Part shown: piece by piece, positions 20,729 through 31,692 of the stretch
Position numbering within the stretch: position 1 is the first letter of the stretch
Layout: the number at the start of each line of letters is the position of its first letter
Source: Oopsacas minuta
Lineage: Eukaryota; Porifera; Hexactinellida; Lyssacinosida; Leucopsacidae
Assembly: GCA_024704765.1 (NCBI GenBank)
Contig: JAKMXF010000314.1
Location: forward strand, 174,630 to 238,629
DNA: 64,000 nt
Direction of reading: 5' to 3'
Position numbers and translations under genes: made by a program
The notes under the pieces: generated by a model
Seen by the model: only the letters and a program-made list of their open reading frames with translations
What the model was told of the DNA's origin: nothing
Databases searched by the model: none

Positions 20729-23011
20729 TTTACTAAATATTGTACAAATAATACTATTACTTGACATTTGTTAGTGCTTTGCTTTGGGTATTCATTGTTT
20801 GTTCATATTTTACTCATTAAGATCATAGTTTGTCCATATTCTTATTTCGCTGTTGGGTTTCGCTAAAATAGGTAGTTGCTCAAAAAGGATACTGCCAAAG
20901 TGGGTTTAGCTCAAATCATAGAGCTCAAGTGGAGATGAAACTAAAATAAGAGTGTTTTGGAATAATTCTAATTATCTATTTTATCTCAGAATGATTCCGA
21001 ATATGAGTATTTTCAAAATTAAGTATATCTCAAACAATTTAATATCTTTAGGATTTACTCAAATATATATTTGTTGTAGGAGGTCATGCATGGGAATTCC
21101 ATAGATCATATTGGTGGCCTAATTGAAAATTTTTATAATCGAGGAAATATATCGCAAACGGGCAGAACGCGACACATATTTCCCGCGAATACTAGAGACA
21201 CTGAACGGCGAGGGCTGCCAGTACACGAGCACTCGCGTGTGCGGGTTGATGAATATTTGTGTTCTAGTTAACCACAGCACTTCGTGCCACGATAATTTTA
21301 TCAAAAGGCCAACAAATTTACATATCAGAACTTGAAAGTGTAAAATTCGGAATCAATGTCACAATGCGTTGTTGCGAATATCATATTCGGCATTAGCGTA
21401 CATGATCACCTCAGCATAACCGTTGAAACCGAGTTTCTGGGACTATTTAACAATTTGTTCAATCATGCCTCTATGCACAAGCTTCCATAACTCGTTTTGC
21501 ATTTTGGAATGAGATATACGTGTAGAGTCAAATATGTAAGTATCTTGCAAGAGTCACATACATGGCTAACTCGACTAAACGCTTGAAAATGGAGTAAAGC
21601 ACAGTTATCTTTTTATTCAGGCAATTTAAGAGCGTCAGCAACCATTAAAAGTCACTCAAGATGGATTTATGTTTTTATTTGATGCCGAATAGAATGTTTA
21701 CATATAAATATGATTAAATTCATTTAAAAGTGAATGCAGGAATTGATCTATATCTACTTTCATATCAAATAGCCAAAGAATTTGATACATATGCTGGCTC
21801 GTTCTTGAGGTACATTAAAGAGCAGGGATGGCACTATACATGAACATCCGATTATAACTAGAAATAGTGAGAGTAATTGTCAGTTCAGACAGCCAATTCG
21901 TAGTAAATAGCCAACATCCATAGTCTTGTAATATATGGTCATTTGAACATCACTTATTAAAATCAGAGATATCGAATCAAATGTACTAAATGGGGCATAG
22001 CAAGTCGTTTATTTGCTACAAATGGGTTATCCTGATGACATTTCCAATAGCGATTATATAATAAAACTCGGATGATACAAATTTTCAGCCCTGGTATATA
22101 CTGTAACTCAAGAACAAGCCAATTCTGGATAACCAATTTTGATATTTTGTTTGAAACTATAACTTCATGGATTCGGTTAGAAATGAAAGATGCAATAGTT
22201 AACGTTCTATAAAGGATCAAAGAATGAATATTCAAATATATAATACACATAATTGTACCAAAATGCACAGTTTCTGTAACATCGAGTCAGATAGAATTTG
22301 TTCCTTGGGGCAGAGATGGGGTGTATGAATGATTTTAGTGTGAGGTTATATTTCATTTATACTCTGGCGGTTAATCGGTTAACCGATGGTGAAATAATGT
22401 ATAGATCAACATATTTTTAATATTCAGAAGTTTACTCTAGCTGTAATGATGACAGTACTTCATTTCCTAGTCCAATATTTTGAAATTCTAAGATCACTAT
22501 CCAAGCCAGCCTAACTAAAATTTCTTAGTTGTGAGCCAAAGCTTTTTGCTGTAACGAACCAACTTGTCTATCCATCAGTTGCTTGAAAGATATACGCCAA
22601 CTTGAAATCATTCTTAGAAATGGTACTCCTATATCAGTGATGATGATCATAACAAGATACTGCGAAAGATCATAGTGATTCAGCGAAAACCCACATAATC
22701 AAGGCAATAGATAATATTCATAAATCCAATCCTGATAATAAAGAATCAGAATTAGAATTAGTAGATCAAGAGAAAGTTAATGACCCTATTTACCCCCTCG
22801 ACTCCAGTGTATTTATGCATTCAGAGTGCTACAGTCCTTACGTAATCCTATTGTTCATAAAATAATACGAATTTGAGAAACAATATGTTCTTTAATGCGG
22901 CATATAATACGGATTCATAATATGGATTCAAGTATAATAATAGCTTTAAATATTTATATTATATATAGTAGTAAAATCCTTCTCAAATTACGTATCAAGC
23001 TTTCAACTAAT

Positions 23012-23490
23012 CGTAGAAGATTGGTCTAAACAGCTAAATTGATGAAATTCAATACGCGGAATCAGAATTTCCTAAATTTGAGTTTGGAACTTTTTCACAA
23101 ACATTTCGTTCATCATTTCCTTGTTTTAGTAAAATTTAGTCACTCGATACATACTGTAAACCAAATATAAATTATATGGACTCGGTACGCATATTAAATC
23201 GGATATTAATACGTTTATGGTTTTTCAATCAGAGCAAACTTGGAAAAAAGATGGTTTGTCTCAATGATCTTACCTGTATATAATGGTAGAAGATTGGTCA
23301 AGTGTAAACAGCTAAATGTGGGCAATTCAATACTATGATTCCGTATTTCATCTTTAGAAATTGTCTCGCATAAATCTCTACCAGAATTGCATTGTTTTGA
23401 ATAAAATTTAGTCAACAGATAATTATTTTAAACAAATCGAACTCTCTATGGATTTAGTAAGCGTATTAAATCGTAACTTAAAAAGTTATA
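23012..23490. repeat. Diverged tandem duplication, unit about 270 bp
   Basis: Two direct copies start at AGAAGATTGGTC (23016 and 23287). They share AAACAGCTAAAT, an AATTCAATAC block, TAAAATTTAGTCA and TATTAAATCG in the same order and similar spacing. Identity is moderate and interrupted by small indels. Confidence 0.6.
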
Positions 23491-24477
23491 AATCCGAGCG
23501 GAGCGAGGAAAAATATATACAGTCTGTACAGACAAGTTGGGCTATGAATTAAATTTTTCTATCATTATTACTATTTTAGTATAGAAATATGAGAGTATAA
23601 TTATCAGAACTCCTTAAGAACCTTCAATATTATGATATAGATTTATGATATTTCTAATTACTATATAATTAGCGCGTGTTTCGTTTGATAGGTTGCGGAG
23701 GGAGAGCTTAGTGCTCTAGGTTAGAGTAAGTATTTAGCAAATAATGCTCATAAATAACACAAAATAGTCAAAAAATTTGTGATAACGAGTAAAATGAGGT
23801 GGCACCAGTAATGAAAAATGTATATTTCACTGGCACTAAAGGGAAAAGATGTAGATAATAATGCATAAAATTTGGAGAAGGATATGTCCATCTTAGGACT
23901 CCTTATAGGGAGGATTGCTTATTGTGATATTTGAAGCATCTATATCCCGCTGTCATGCTAACAGTTTGATATCATACAATTACATCAATATAACTTATAT
24001 TTATAATCATTATGTATATAACCAAGTGTAAATATATGTAGTGTTGGGTATGTGCATTTATCTAGATGTTAAAATATGGTAGAATCAATTTTATGATATC
24101 TATATAATCTGAAATTTCCTCTAAATCTAATAGATAGAGTGAATACACTATATGAGAACATAATATATAGGAATACTATACCACATAATAATATTTTTGC
24201 ATTATATTTTCCCAAAATGCCACAATACACGATATTAATCAGAACTACGTATTTCAAGCAATTAAAGTTAGTAAAGTACATTTTTCATGAAGATTTCGTA
24301 CAATCTATAATTAATTCCTCGTTTTGTCCTCAATTTTAACTTTATACATCTATTCAAATGAAAATAATTCGAATATATATAAACTCAAATAAAACATTTA
24401 CCGTGACAAACGAATTAACTGTTGTGGAGTATAGTAATACAAACATGGTGTTGGATGCGAATTTTTGAATGCCAGTA

Positions 24478-24478
<1 letters not shown>

Positions 24479-24511
<33 letters not shown>
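24479..24511. repeat. (TA)n microsatellite
   Basis: About sixteen uninterrupted TA units. They produce the Ile-Tyr repeats of spurious ORFs on both strands. Confidence 0.92.
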
Positions 24512-24515
<4 letters not shown>

Positions 24516-24867
24516 AGGATTAGTATCAAAAATAAGTTTCCTAAAAAGAAGTCTCTGAATTATAAACTTGATTTTTGTTCCTTTGACGTGGCCCAGAGTA
24601 CTAAGTATATCTGCATAGTGTTTCCTGGAAAGCGGGTAATTTATAAGGCTTGAGAATATATGATGATATTTCCAGATGAATATTCTTAAATACAATTAGC
24701 GAACAAAAGTATTTAACGCCATCAAATGTCCAATTGAATATCCTGGATATTTGGTGAACATTTGACATATTTTAACATTGTTCTGGCAAGGTCTATGAAA
24801 CTCTTCTAATTCGAAATTTTCTACACACTTACTCATTAAGTAGAATTAGTGGGAAATTAGGAAATTA

Positions 24868-25079
24868 CAGTAGAGTTCGTCTATTAGCGATTGCTATATT
24901 AGCAAGTTTTATCGGTGCACAGAGCAAAGGTATAGGGATTTATGTATAAACAAGTTCGCTTATTAGCAAGTTTTTTAGGGTCATAATCTCCCAATTTGCA
25001 TAATTATGTTCCCCTATTAGCAAGTTCGCCTATAAGCAAGTTTTCTCATAAAACACTTGCTAATAAGCGAACTTCACTA
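24868..25079. mobile_element. 212-bp MITE, Tc1/mariner-pogo type
   Basis: The ends CAGTAGAGTTCGTCTATTAGC and the complement of TAGTGAAGTTCGCTTATTAGC form a TIR, flanked by TA on each side (24866-24867 and 25080-25081). Internal copies of TTCGC-TATTAGCAAGTTT repeat four more times in both orientations. No coding capacity. The CAGT-start, TA target and TTCG..TATTAGCG pattern is like pogo/Tigger-derived MITEs. Confidence 0.75.
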
Positions 25080-25747
25080 TAATTCTACATTACTAAATGC
25101 ACATAGTTCAGATGAGATAACAAATCTGATACTATATTTGAATTATACTAGTTTGTATTATCCAAGGAATATATATAATCGTTTAAAGCAATTTATGTTG
25201 ATAATTAGCATTTCAACATCTGTGCCAAATATAGAAGACGAGACACATACAAACAAGGGTTACTATATCGTATGTGAACAGAAATGTTGCAAAGTTAGAC
25301 TGTATTTTCAACCATACAAATGTTTGCAAGTCACTTAGGAGAATCTCAAATGATATAAATACTATACGCATTCTGACGCCAACATTTCAGTGATGTGCCA
25401 CTTCTGCCACATGCGGCACAAAATATTAAAGAACTAATTCATATTGCCTAATATTAAAATTTGGGTAATACAGAGCCATATAACACAATGCAACAAATTT
25501 TTATGAAAGGTTTGTTTATCTAAATTTTAGTTTTTCCCCACTGCTTTAAGGTGCGTGGATACCAAAAGCAGCAATATTTGTTAATTTCCATCGTTGGTTA
25601 GATCAGAATCGAAACTTCTACAATAAATCCAAAATACATATTATATCATATTTCATCCCCTAAACTAATGCTCGTGAATCTTCTAGATACGAATGCGTTC
25701 CTTGATTATATGACATTTTACTGTTTTTTAATCAGTATTATACTATA

Positions 25748-27042
25748 CAGGGTGTTCAATAAGTTCGTGGAAATTAGTATATAGATGTTTTGTATAGCAA
25801 TGGCTAGAGTTTAATTTTCAACATAATCCCCTTGTAATAGAATACATTTAAGCCACTTATCTTTCAGCTTTTCTATACAATGATGAAAAAACATTTTGTC
25901 TTTGGTGTCTAACCAGTCTTCAAAACCCGATTCTAATGCATCGTCATCGTCAAAAATCTTTGCGCGAAGCTTGCTTGGCAATTGGAAACAGATAATAATC
26001 GCTGGGAGCTAAATCAGGACTGTATGGTGGGTGTTGAGCCTGTTTAAAGCCACAATCTTTTATTGCCTCCTGTGCAATATAACTTTTATGGGATGGGGCA
26101 TTATCATGTAAAATGAGTGGGATTCTTTTTAGCATTCCTCGCCTATTCCTCTTTAAAGATTCGCGTAACCTCGTCATTAGATTGGCATAATATGCTCGAG
26201 TCACCGTCGAATTTTTGGAAGATAATCTAATAGTAATGGTCCCTTAGAATCCCAGAATATTGATAGCATCAGCTTTGACTTAGACTTTGGACACAGTGAC
26301 CAAGTCGGGGTACTTTGGGCTTTGGAGAATCTTCATGCCTCCATTCCGCAGCCCCGCTAACAGTGCAAGGGTCATGGTAGTACATCCAGGTTTCATCTTC
26401 TGTAATCAGTCTCGCATGAAATCGTCTGGGTCAGACATATACAAATCAACCATGCTTTTGCTAGTTTCCAGTCTAGCCATCATTTGATTTTCTGATAAGG
26501 TTTTGCTATCCACTTTGCTTTGTATTTCTTGAGCCCAAGATGGTCATGAATGATCGAGTGAATAGTTCCAATTGATAAATCTACCTTATTAGCTATAATT
26601 CTGATCGATATACAGTGATTGTTCTCTATCATACCACTAATAGATTGGATTGTTTCTGGATGGAGAGAAAATGTGGGTCTCCTGAGCGAGGGTCATCTGT
26701 AATATTTCCTCTTCCACGTTTGAATTCTGAATGCCATTTTGCAACCATAGATTGACTAGGAACATTGTCTTTGAGGACATCTTTCATCTCTTTGAACGTT
26801 TCAGTAGCGCTTAGTCCTTTTATACAGAGAAATTTAATGACTTCTCGATGCTCTAAGTTCTCAAAATTCATTATTTTTCAAACAACTGGCGGAAAGATCT
26901 GATTATTGCTCTGAATATAGCTGCTTGTATCACAAAGTTTAAGTAAATCAATAAATATATGATTGATAAATGGATTGCTAAATCTAACATTTAGTACTCC
27001 TTACTCTAAATATAACTTTCCACGAACTTATTGAACACCCTG
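25748..27042 (-). mobile_element. Mariner element, copy 1 of a near-identical inverted pair
   Basis: A 1,295-bp element with CAGGGTGTTCAATAAGTTCG at both ends and TA on both flanks (25746-25747 and 27043-27044). It is inserted in CAC-ended copy 2, just past the 3' end of that transposase ORF. The internal sequence is identical to 47961-49254 in inverted orientation over every stretch compared; differences were seen only near the ends. Confidence 0.95.
25811..26871 (-). pseudogene. Mariner (DD34D) transposase with frameshifts, copy 1
   Basis: The ATG at 26871 opens MNFENLEHREVIKFLCIKG..., the mariner N-terminal helix-turn-helix, followed by KWHSEFKRGRG. The first frame ends prematurely near 26629 after a frame change around 26670. 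Later pieces include ISIRIIANKVDLSIGTIHSI (near 26590) and a 26204-25950 frame with LILHDNAPSHKSYIAQE ... PPYSPDLAPSDYYLF. The second Asp and the final Asp are 34 residues apart (DD34D). The trace ends at a TAA at 25811 after GDYVEN. All breaks are shared with the other copy. Confidence 0.88.
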
Positions 27043-27044
27043 TA

Positions 27045-28736
27045 TAACGTAATAAGTGACGTATAAGTCAAAATGTTTCTTAAACATTTTCTTTTGTGTA
27101 TACTCGGAGCATCGCGTATCAAACACCACAAGTAGTCTCCCATCATACGTTCGTCCCACTTTCCCCGACACCTCTTTTTCCATGACTAACATGTCTTGGT
27201 GGAAACGTTCACTTTGTTCTCTGCTCACATCTCCCAAATTTGGCCCGAAGAAGCCCAAGTGTGAGTGTAAATAATGCAGTTTGAGTGACATTCCACACCC
27301 TTCATGTTAATAACTTGTAATTAAGTTATCAACGAGTTCCTCATAGTTTTCCGACTTTCTATTCCCTAAAATCCACTAACTACAAGCCTAAATGCTTACC
27401 AAACTCTCTTTTCAACTCCATTAATTTTGGTTTCTAACTCGCTACACGCTAGCATCCGCCTAATTTGAGGTCCAACGAAGATTCCATTTCTTACTTTCCC
27501 TCAGACAGTTTTGGAAACATTGAACGTATATGTTTGAAGGCAACAGAATTCAGGGAATTGATGAATTGTTTCACAAGCGCTAACTTTATGTGAAGTGGTG
27601 GCAACAAAACCTTCTCTGGTTGCACAAGAGCATTGTGAATAACGTTGTGTGTTCCTGGAATTAACACCTCTCTGAATGGCCAATCTTTTTTAACTTAGTA
27701 CTAATCATCTTCCCTACTATTCCACAAACACAAAGGAAGCAGGAATGTTTTGTATAACCAGCATGTAGTCCAAGTAGAAATCCTAGCATTTTGAAGTTGC
27801 CACAAATTCCCCATTTGTGTGTTTGATAGTTGATCATCTCCATATGTTTCACATTGTCATAATTTTCCTTTAAATGAACTCAGTGAGCTAGGGGAATGGT
27901 TGGAAATTCATCGCTATTGTGAAGCAAAGCACCCTTTAGACTTCTTGTAGAGCTATCAATGAAGAAACACCAATCTGAAGGGTTGTATTCACACCAATCT
28001 CGTTAAAAAGGCCAACCACATCAGAACAATAACACAAAGAATTGGAAAGTGAATATTTGTAGAAAGATGCAAAATTATGATGCCGTTTTCTGTAGATAGA
28101 TATCTTACAACTAGGATCAAGTAAATTCCACTCTCTGAGACGAGATCCCAAAAGCTCCGCATTAGATTTTGTCAGACCTAATTCTCTGACCAAGTCATTT
28201 AGTTCTTGCTGATTAGGAAAATGTGGTTTCCATGATAAGTCTTCGTCGAAGTTGATATAATCTTCCTCACTAGAAGATATGTACGCAGGTTCAATTATTC
28301 CTTCTAAGAAAGGAGAAATTGGAATTGGTAGATTTTCTTTGTGCGACACTGGGGAAATAGACGATGGAATATTAGGATAATCAATATGTTTTCTATCTTT
28401 TCTTTTTCCTTTATATTTTGTAATATCTACTATACAAAAGTAGCAGTCTTTATGGTGGTTAACTGGTTCTCTCCAAATTCGAGGTATTGCAAATGGCATA
28501 CAGCTTCGGGTTCCACATAACCATCCTTCTAAGGTGGAACGACATTATACACAGCAGAAATGAGGAGACCACATTTTGTCTTGATCACCCATTGGCATCC
28601 CAAAATAGGCATAATACGCAATACCGGGTGTTATATTATGCTTGACTTGTCCTGGTCCAATGTAGTATCCGCATACATAGTAAAACGAATCTGATGACAG
28701 TTTACAAATTCTTCCGGCAGTCATCAACAAATACAA
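27045..28736 (-). pseudogene. Putative RAG1/CMC-like DDE transposase, copy 2 (broken)
   Basis: This copy keeps the N-terminus: GDQDKMWSPHFCCV (near 28560), one TAA at about 28545, then MPFAIPRIWREPVNHHKDCYFC, a zinc-knuckle-like segment, and NQQELNDLVRELGLTKSNAELL (near 28190). After a frame change near 27960 the core reads FFIDSSTRSLKGALLHN and ICGNFKMLGFLLG. The Asp of copies 1 and 3 (VDLKM/GDLKF) is Asn here, but the Cys-x2-Cys pair is again 19 and 22 residues downstream. Further breaks precede LHYLHSHLGFFGPNL and SREQSERFHQD (near 27220). It ends beside the mariner insertion at 27043. Non-functional. Confidence 0.7.
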
Positions 28737-28964
28737 TCTGTAGACAACAATTTATCTAAGTAAATCAATATTTGAAATGAATATAATGTCATGCGAATGT
28801 ATAACGGGTAATATGAATAGAAAATCAAAAAAGTAGAAATTGACATTTTCACTAAAATTATTGATGATACATTAAAAGCACAGTCAAATTCGAATTCCTC
28901 ATGTCAGAATTATCCAAAAAGCAGGAAAATAACCAAATAAACAAAAGGCTGTTGCATTGTGTAA

Positions 28965-29921
28965 ATCAACTATGTTGTCACCAATGTTCGAAGGCATTTC
29001 AGTTTCGAGCAAATAGCAATTAGTAATTAATTAGATCATTATTTAATGACAAATGTGTGACTAGAATATTTAGCCAATACGATTTAGGGTGGAGAAAGTC
29101 TCTTCAGAAGGAAATTATGTCGAAAGTTTTGGTAGATAGGAAAATTTGTAGAAAAGAAATTTCGTTGAATACTAAAGATCCATGAACTGCAATTTTAGGT
29201 ATTTTCCTAATTATTAACTTGTTAATTCAGATTTCTTTATCCTTGGTAAATAACCCTGATACTTAAAGTTGGTTCAGGGTAGTTTTTTCGTTTTGAACTT
29301 GTTGTCATGGAATTTGTAAGGGCTGGATAAATACCCTGACATATTATTGATTCAGGGAATTGTTTTAAATCCTAACTTGATGATTTTACTTTTTGGGCTT
29401 AGATAAAATCATGACTCATATTATTAGTTCAGGATTTTGCTAGTGCCTAATTTGTTGATTTAGAATCTTGCTTGGATTGATTGTCATCCAGACATCTCAA
29501 ATTTTGAGATTCTATGAACAGTATGTTCCAACTTGACATAGCGTCCGACCTAAATTACGGAGGTAGATATCATACTTAGTTAGAGGATTTTCTGTTCGAC
29601 CAAATATCAGTCGATGAATCTCCTTGTATCAGATTTTGATATATTCTGTAAGGACAAACTTAACTAAATAGTTAAATAGTTCATTCAGGTACAATATCGT
29701 AGGCATTATCAAATATTTGCCTGAGGGCCAGGATATTCAATTGTATATGTAATTGTATTCAATTACGTAATTTTGTTCAGTTAGTGTAGGTATATAAGTA
29801 GGTATTCATAGGTATGATCCTGTGCTATGGTCAGATGTTATAAGAGCTAACGGTACTATGGTAAACACTGCATAATGCTCAAAACTAGGTGGAAATCATA
29901 CAAAAATAGTAATATTCCTAC
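28965..29921 (-). other. JIP intron B-C, 5' portion
   Basis: Intronic DNA from the donor (GTAGGA at 29921) to CAC-ended copy 2. Weak direct repeats around 29270-29460 (TTCAGGG / TTCAGGA with CATATTATTGATTC-type spacers) are visible; no gene. Confidence 0.5.
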
Positions 29922-30216
29922 ATTTCTTATTCTTGGGAATTCTTTGTTCACAAAATGGTATCGAAAGAATTGCTCCATGATCACACCCAATCCAAAGACA
30001 ATCATTTGCAATCAATAGTGCAGTGACCCGAATGGGAGAATTATTATCTGGTAACTGTAACAAAGTGTGTAACTTTGGAGCTAAATCAAGATCTTGAAGA
30101 TGGTCATATGTTGTTGAGCTGTATAGACGTAATGTAGAATCTTGTCGTATTGTCAACCAAACCCCATGTCCATAAGAAACAATGTTTGTCACCTGACTTG
30201 TAACCTTATCATGAAC
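29922..30216 (-). CDS. syd: JIP3/JIP4 scaffold gene, internal exon (B)
   Basis: The minus strand shows acceptor TTCTCTCTAG before base 30216 and a donor AAAT|GTAGGA at 29922/29921. The 98 codons contain VWLTIRQDSTLRLYSSTTYD, HLQDLDLAP, IRVTALLIANDCLWIGCDHG and AILSIP. They closely parallel JIP3/4 ([52 protein letters not shown]). It begins on a codon boundary, as exon A ends, and leaves one base, as exon C requires. A second donor of the same phase (TTTT|GTGAAC, about 36 bp upstream) is possible. Unspliced read-through would end at a TGA at 29896. It encodes propeller blades of the adaptor's C-terminal domain. Confidence 0.9.
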
Positions 30217-31618
30217 CTAGAGAGAATATGTCTATTATAAGATCAAACAACGATATAAATCTTTGAAATTGACGACCAATACCTAAAAATTGTAAATAAA
30301 TTATAACAGTTACAAGTTTACTAATGAGAAAAGGGCTGACCAAGTTGTTACCTAGGCTAATTGCCGCCAATTGATTACTTTAGTGGTCCCTTAGAGCAAT
30401 GTAGTAATAGCTAAATCGCTACTGAAGGATGACATTCGATGTAGTAAAATAATGACATATAGTGGCTCTCTTCAAAAAGGGTGACTTGGTCGAAAGGTAT
30501 ATTTATAAATAAAGTAGTGTCGTATGTGTCCTCAAATCTCCTCAGAGATTTTATCAACCAATCTGAGGTAACTTTTGCATGTCGCCTTCGAGTAAACCCT
30601 AAACTCTGAATAAGAAATGTTAAGAGATATGGAAAATTTTCTTGAAAATAACTTGGAATATATGATTTTTGCACTTTCCCATACATTTCTATGAGAATTA
30701 TCAAAGTTTTAAATCCAACTGAAGAATAATTTTGGACGTTCAATCTAAGGTTTTCGTGTATGGGAATCTGAATATGATATTCAAACTCAGTTAAATACAT
30801 GCTCCCATAATTAGCTTGGATACTGAAATGACAAACAAGACTAGAGCCTTTAGTTTATTCATAAACCATACTTAGGTGGTCATATTGAATGGCATATTTT
30901 TGATCGGCTTTTTGGCTAATATATATATATATGTTCACTCTCCGCACACCTTAAGAGTATAAGACACCAAATTTGGCATGTACACTTGTAGTGACCTCTA
31001 GATTTGAACCTGGAATTTTCTGATGTGCATATTTCACACTTCTTCACAACTTTTGAATTTAACTGAATCATGTTGTAGGGAAATGCAATTATTAGGCTCA
31101 AATGCATAAAATTGGCTTTGGTGGAGCGTGTGTAATCATATTAACACCACCGTTATATATTATTACTGAATATAGACTATAGTTCTCTTGTATATACAAA
31201 TATATATCTAACAAGATTGATCATATTTTCCAACTTAGGTAAGCAGGGATTTTGAATTGAATTTTGACATTTTCAAATGTCTAACACGATCATCAAGTGC
31301 GATCTAAACATTTTGGATAATAAAATTATTTAGTAGAATAATCCAGACAGAAGAAACGACTATAATCAATTTAGTTACATGATTTTCCACATACTGTGAT
31401 TTGAGATTTTGTTCAATGAATTACTGTGGAATCGGTATCACGTAAGACATATAGGGATCTTACAACCTTGGCAGTACAAGAGTCCAGAGACTGTTAATGC
31501 GGGATTGGGTCAAATGTTGCCTTTGCTTTCGCCTCGATTAAAGATAAATTTATCGAGTTTTTCAAAATATTTGTCCCGATGCGCCACGTGCACCCAGGGG
31601 AGTGTACCTCTTGTAAAT

Positions 31619-31692
31619 AGGGTAAGCGAATTTGAATATATGGACACCAAGGTGCGCAGGTTGCCTAACTCTAGATAAAGCCCTGCCAGCCA
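31619..31692 (+). repeat. Interspersed repeat, second copy inverted at 40381-40470
   Basis: The blocks GAATTTGAATATATGGACA, GCGCAGGTTGCCTAA and CTAGATAAAGCCCTG recur in reverse complement at 40381-40470 (CAGGGCTGCATCTAGAATTAGGCAACCTGGG...). It probably marks one end of an unidentified transposon. Confidence 0.6.

Larger units (their letters stand above)
20121..24865. other. JIP intron B-C, middle portion
   Basis: Intronic DNA with no gene seen. It contains two hairpins (20432-20501 and 20678-20728), a diverged tandem duplication (23012-23490) and a (TA)n tract (24479-24511). The 129-codon minus-strand ORF at 20140-20529 overlaps the first hairpin and has no recognisable motif. Confidence 0.5.
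25484..28961 (-). mobile_element. CAC-ended DNA transposon, copy 2, with nested mariner
   Basis: The left end CACAATGCAACAAATTTTTA and the right end, complement of CACAATGCAACAGCCTTTTG, form a 12-bp perfect TIR. The trinucleotide TAA flanks each side (25481-25483 and 28962-28964), again a 3-bp duplication. Removing the mariner at 25748-27042 and its TA leaves about 2.18 kb, close to copy 1 (2.16 kb). It carries a broken minus-strand gene of the same family. Confidence 0.85.

Noticed and set aside
24354-24695. 113-codon ORF with Ile-Tyr repeats
   Set aside because: The repeats are a translation of the (TA)n microsatellite; the flanks have no motif.
25484-25495. CACAATG end read as a Transib heptamer
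   Set aside because: Only copy 2 has this exact heptamer; copies 1 and 3 differ, and the target duplication is 3 bp rather than the 5 bp of Transib.
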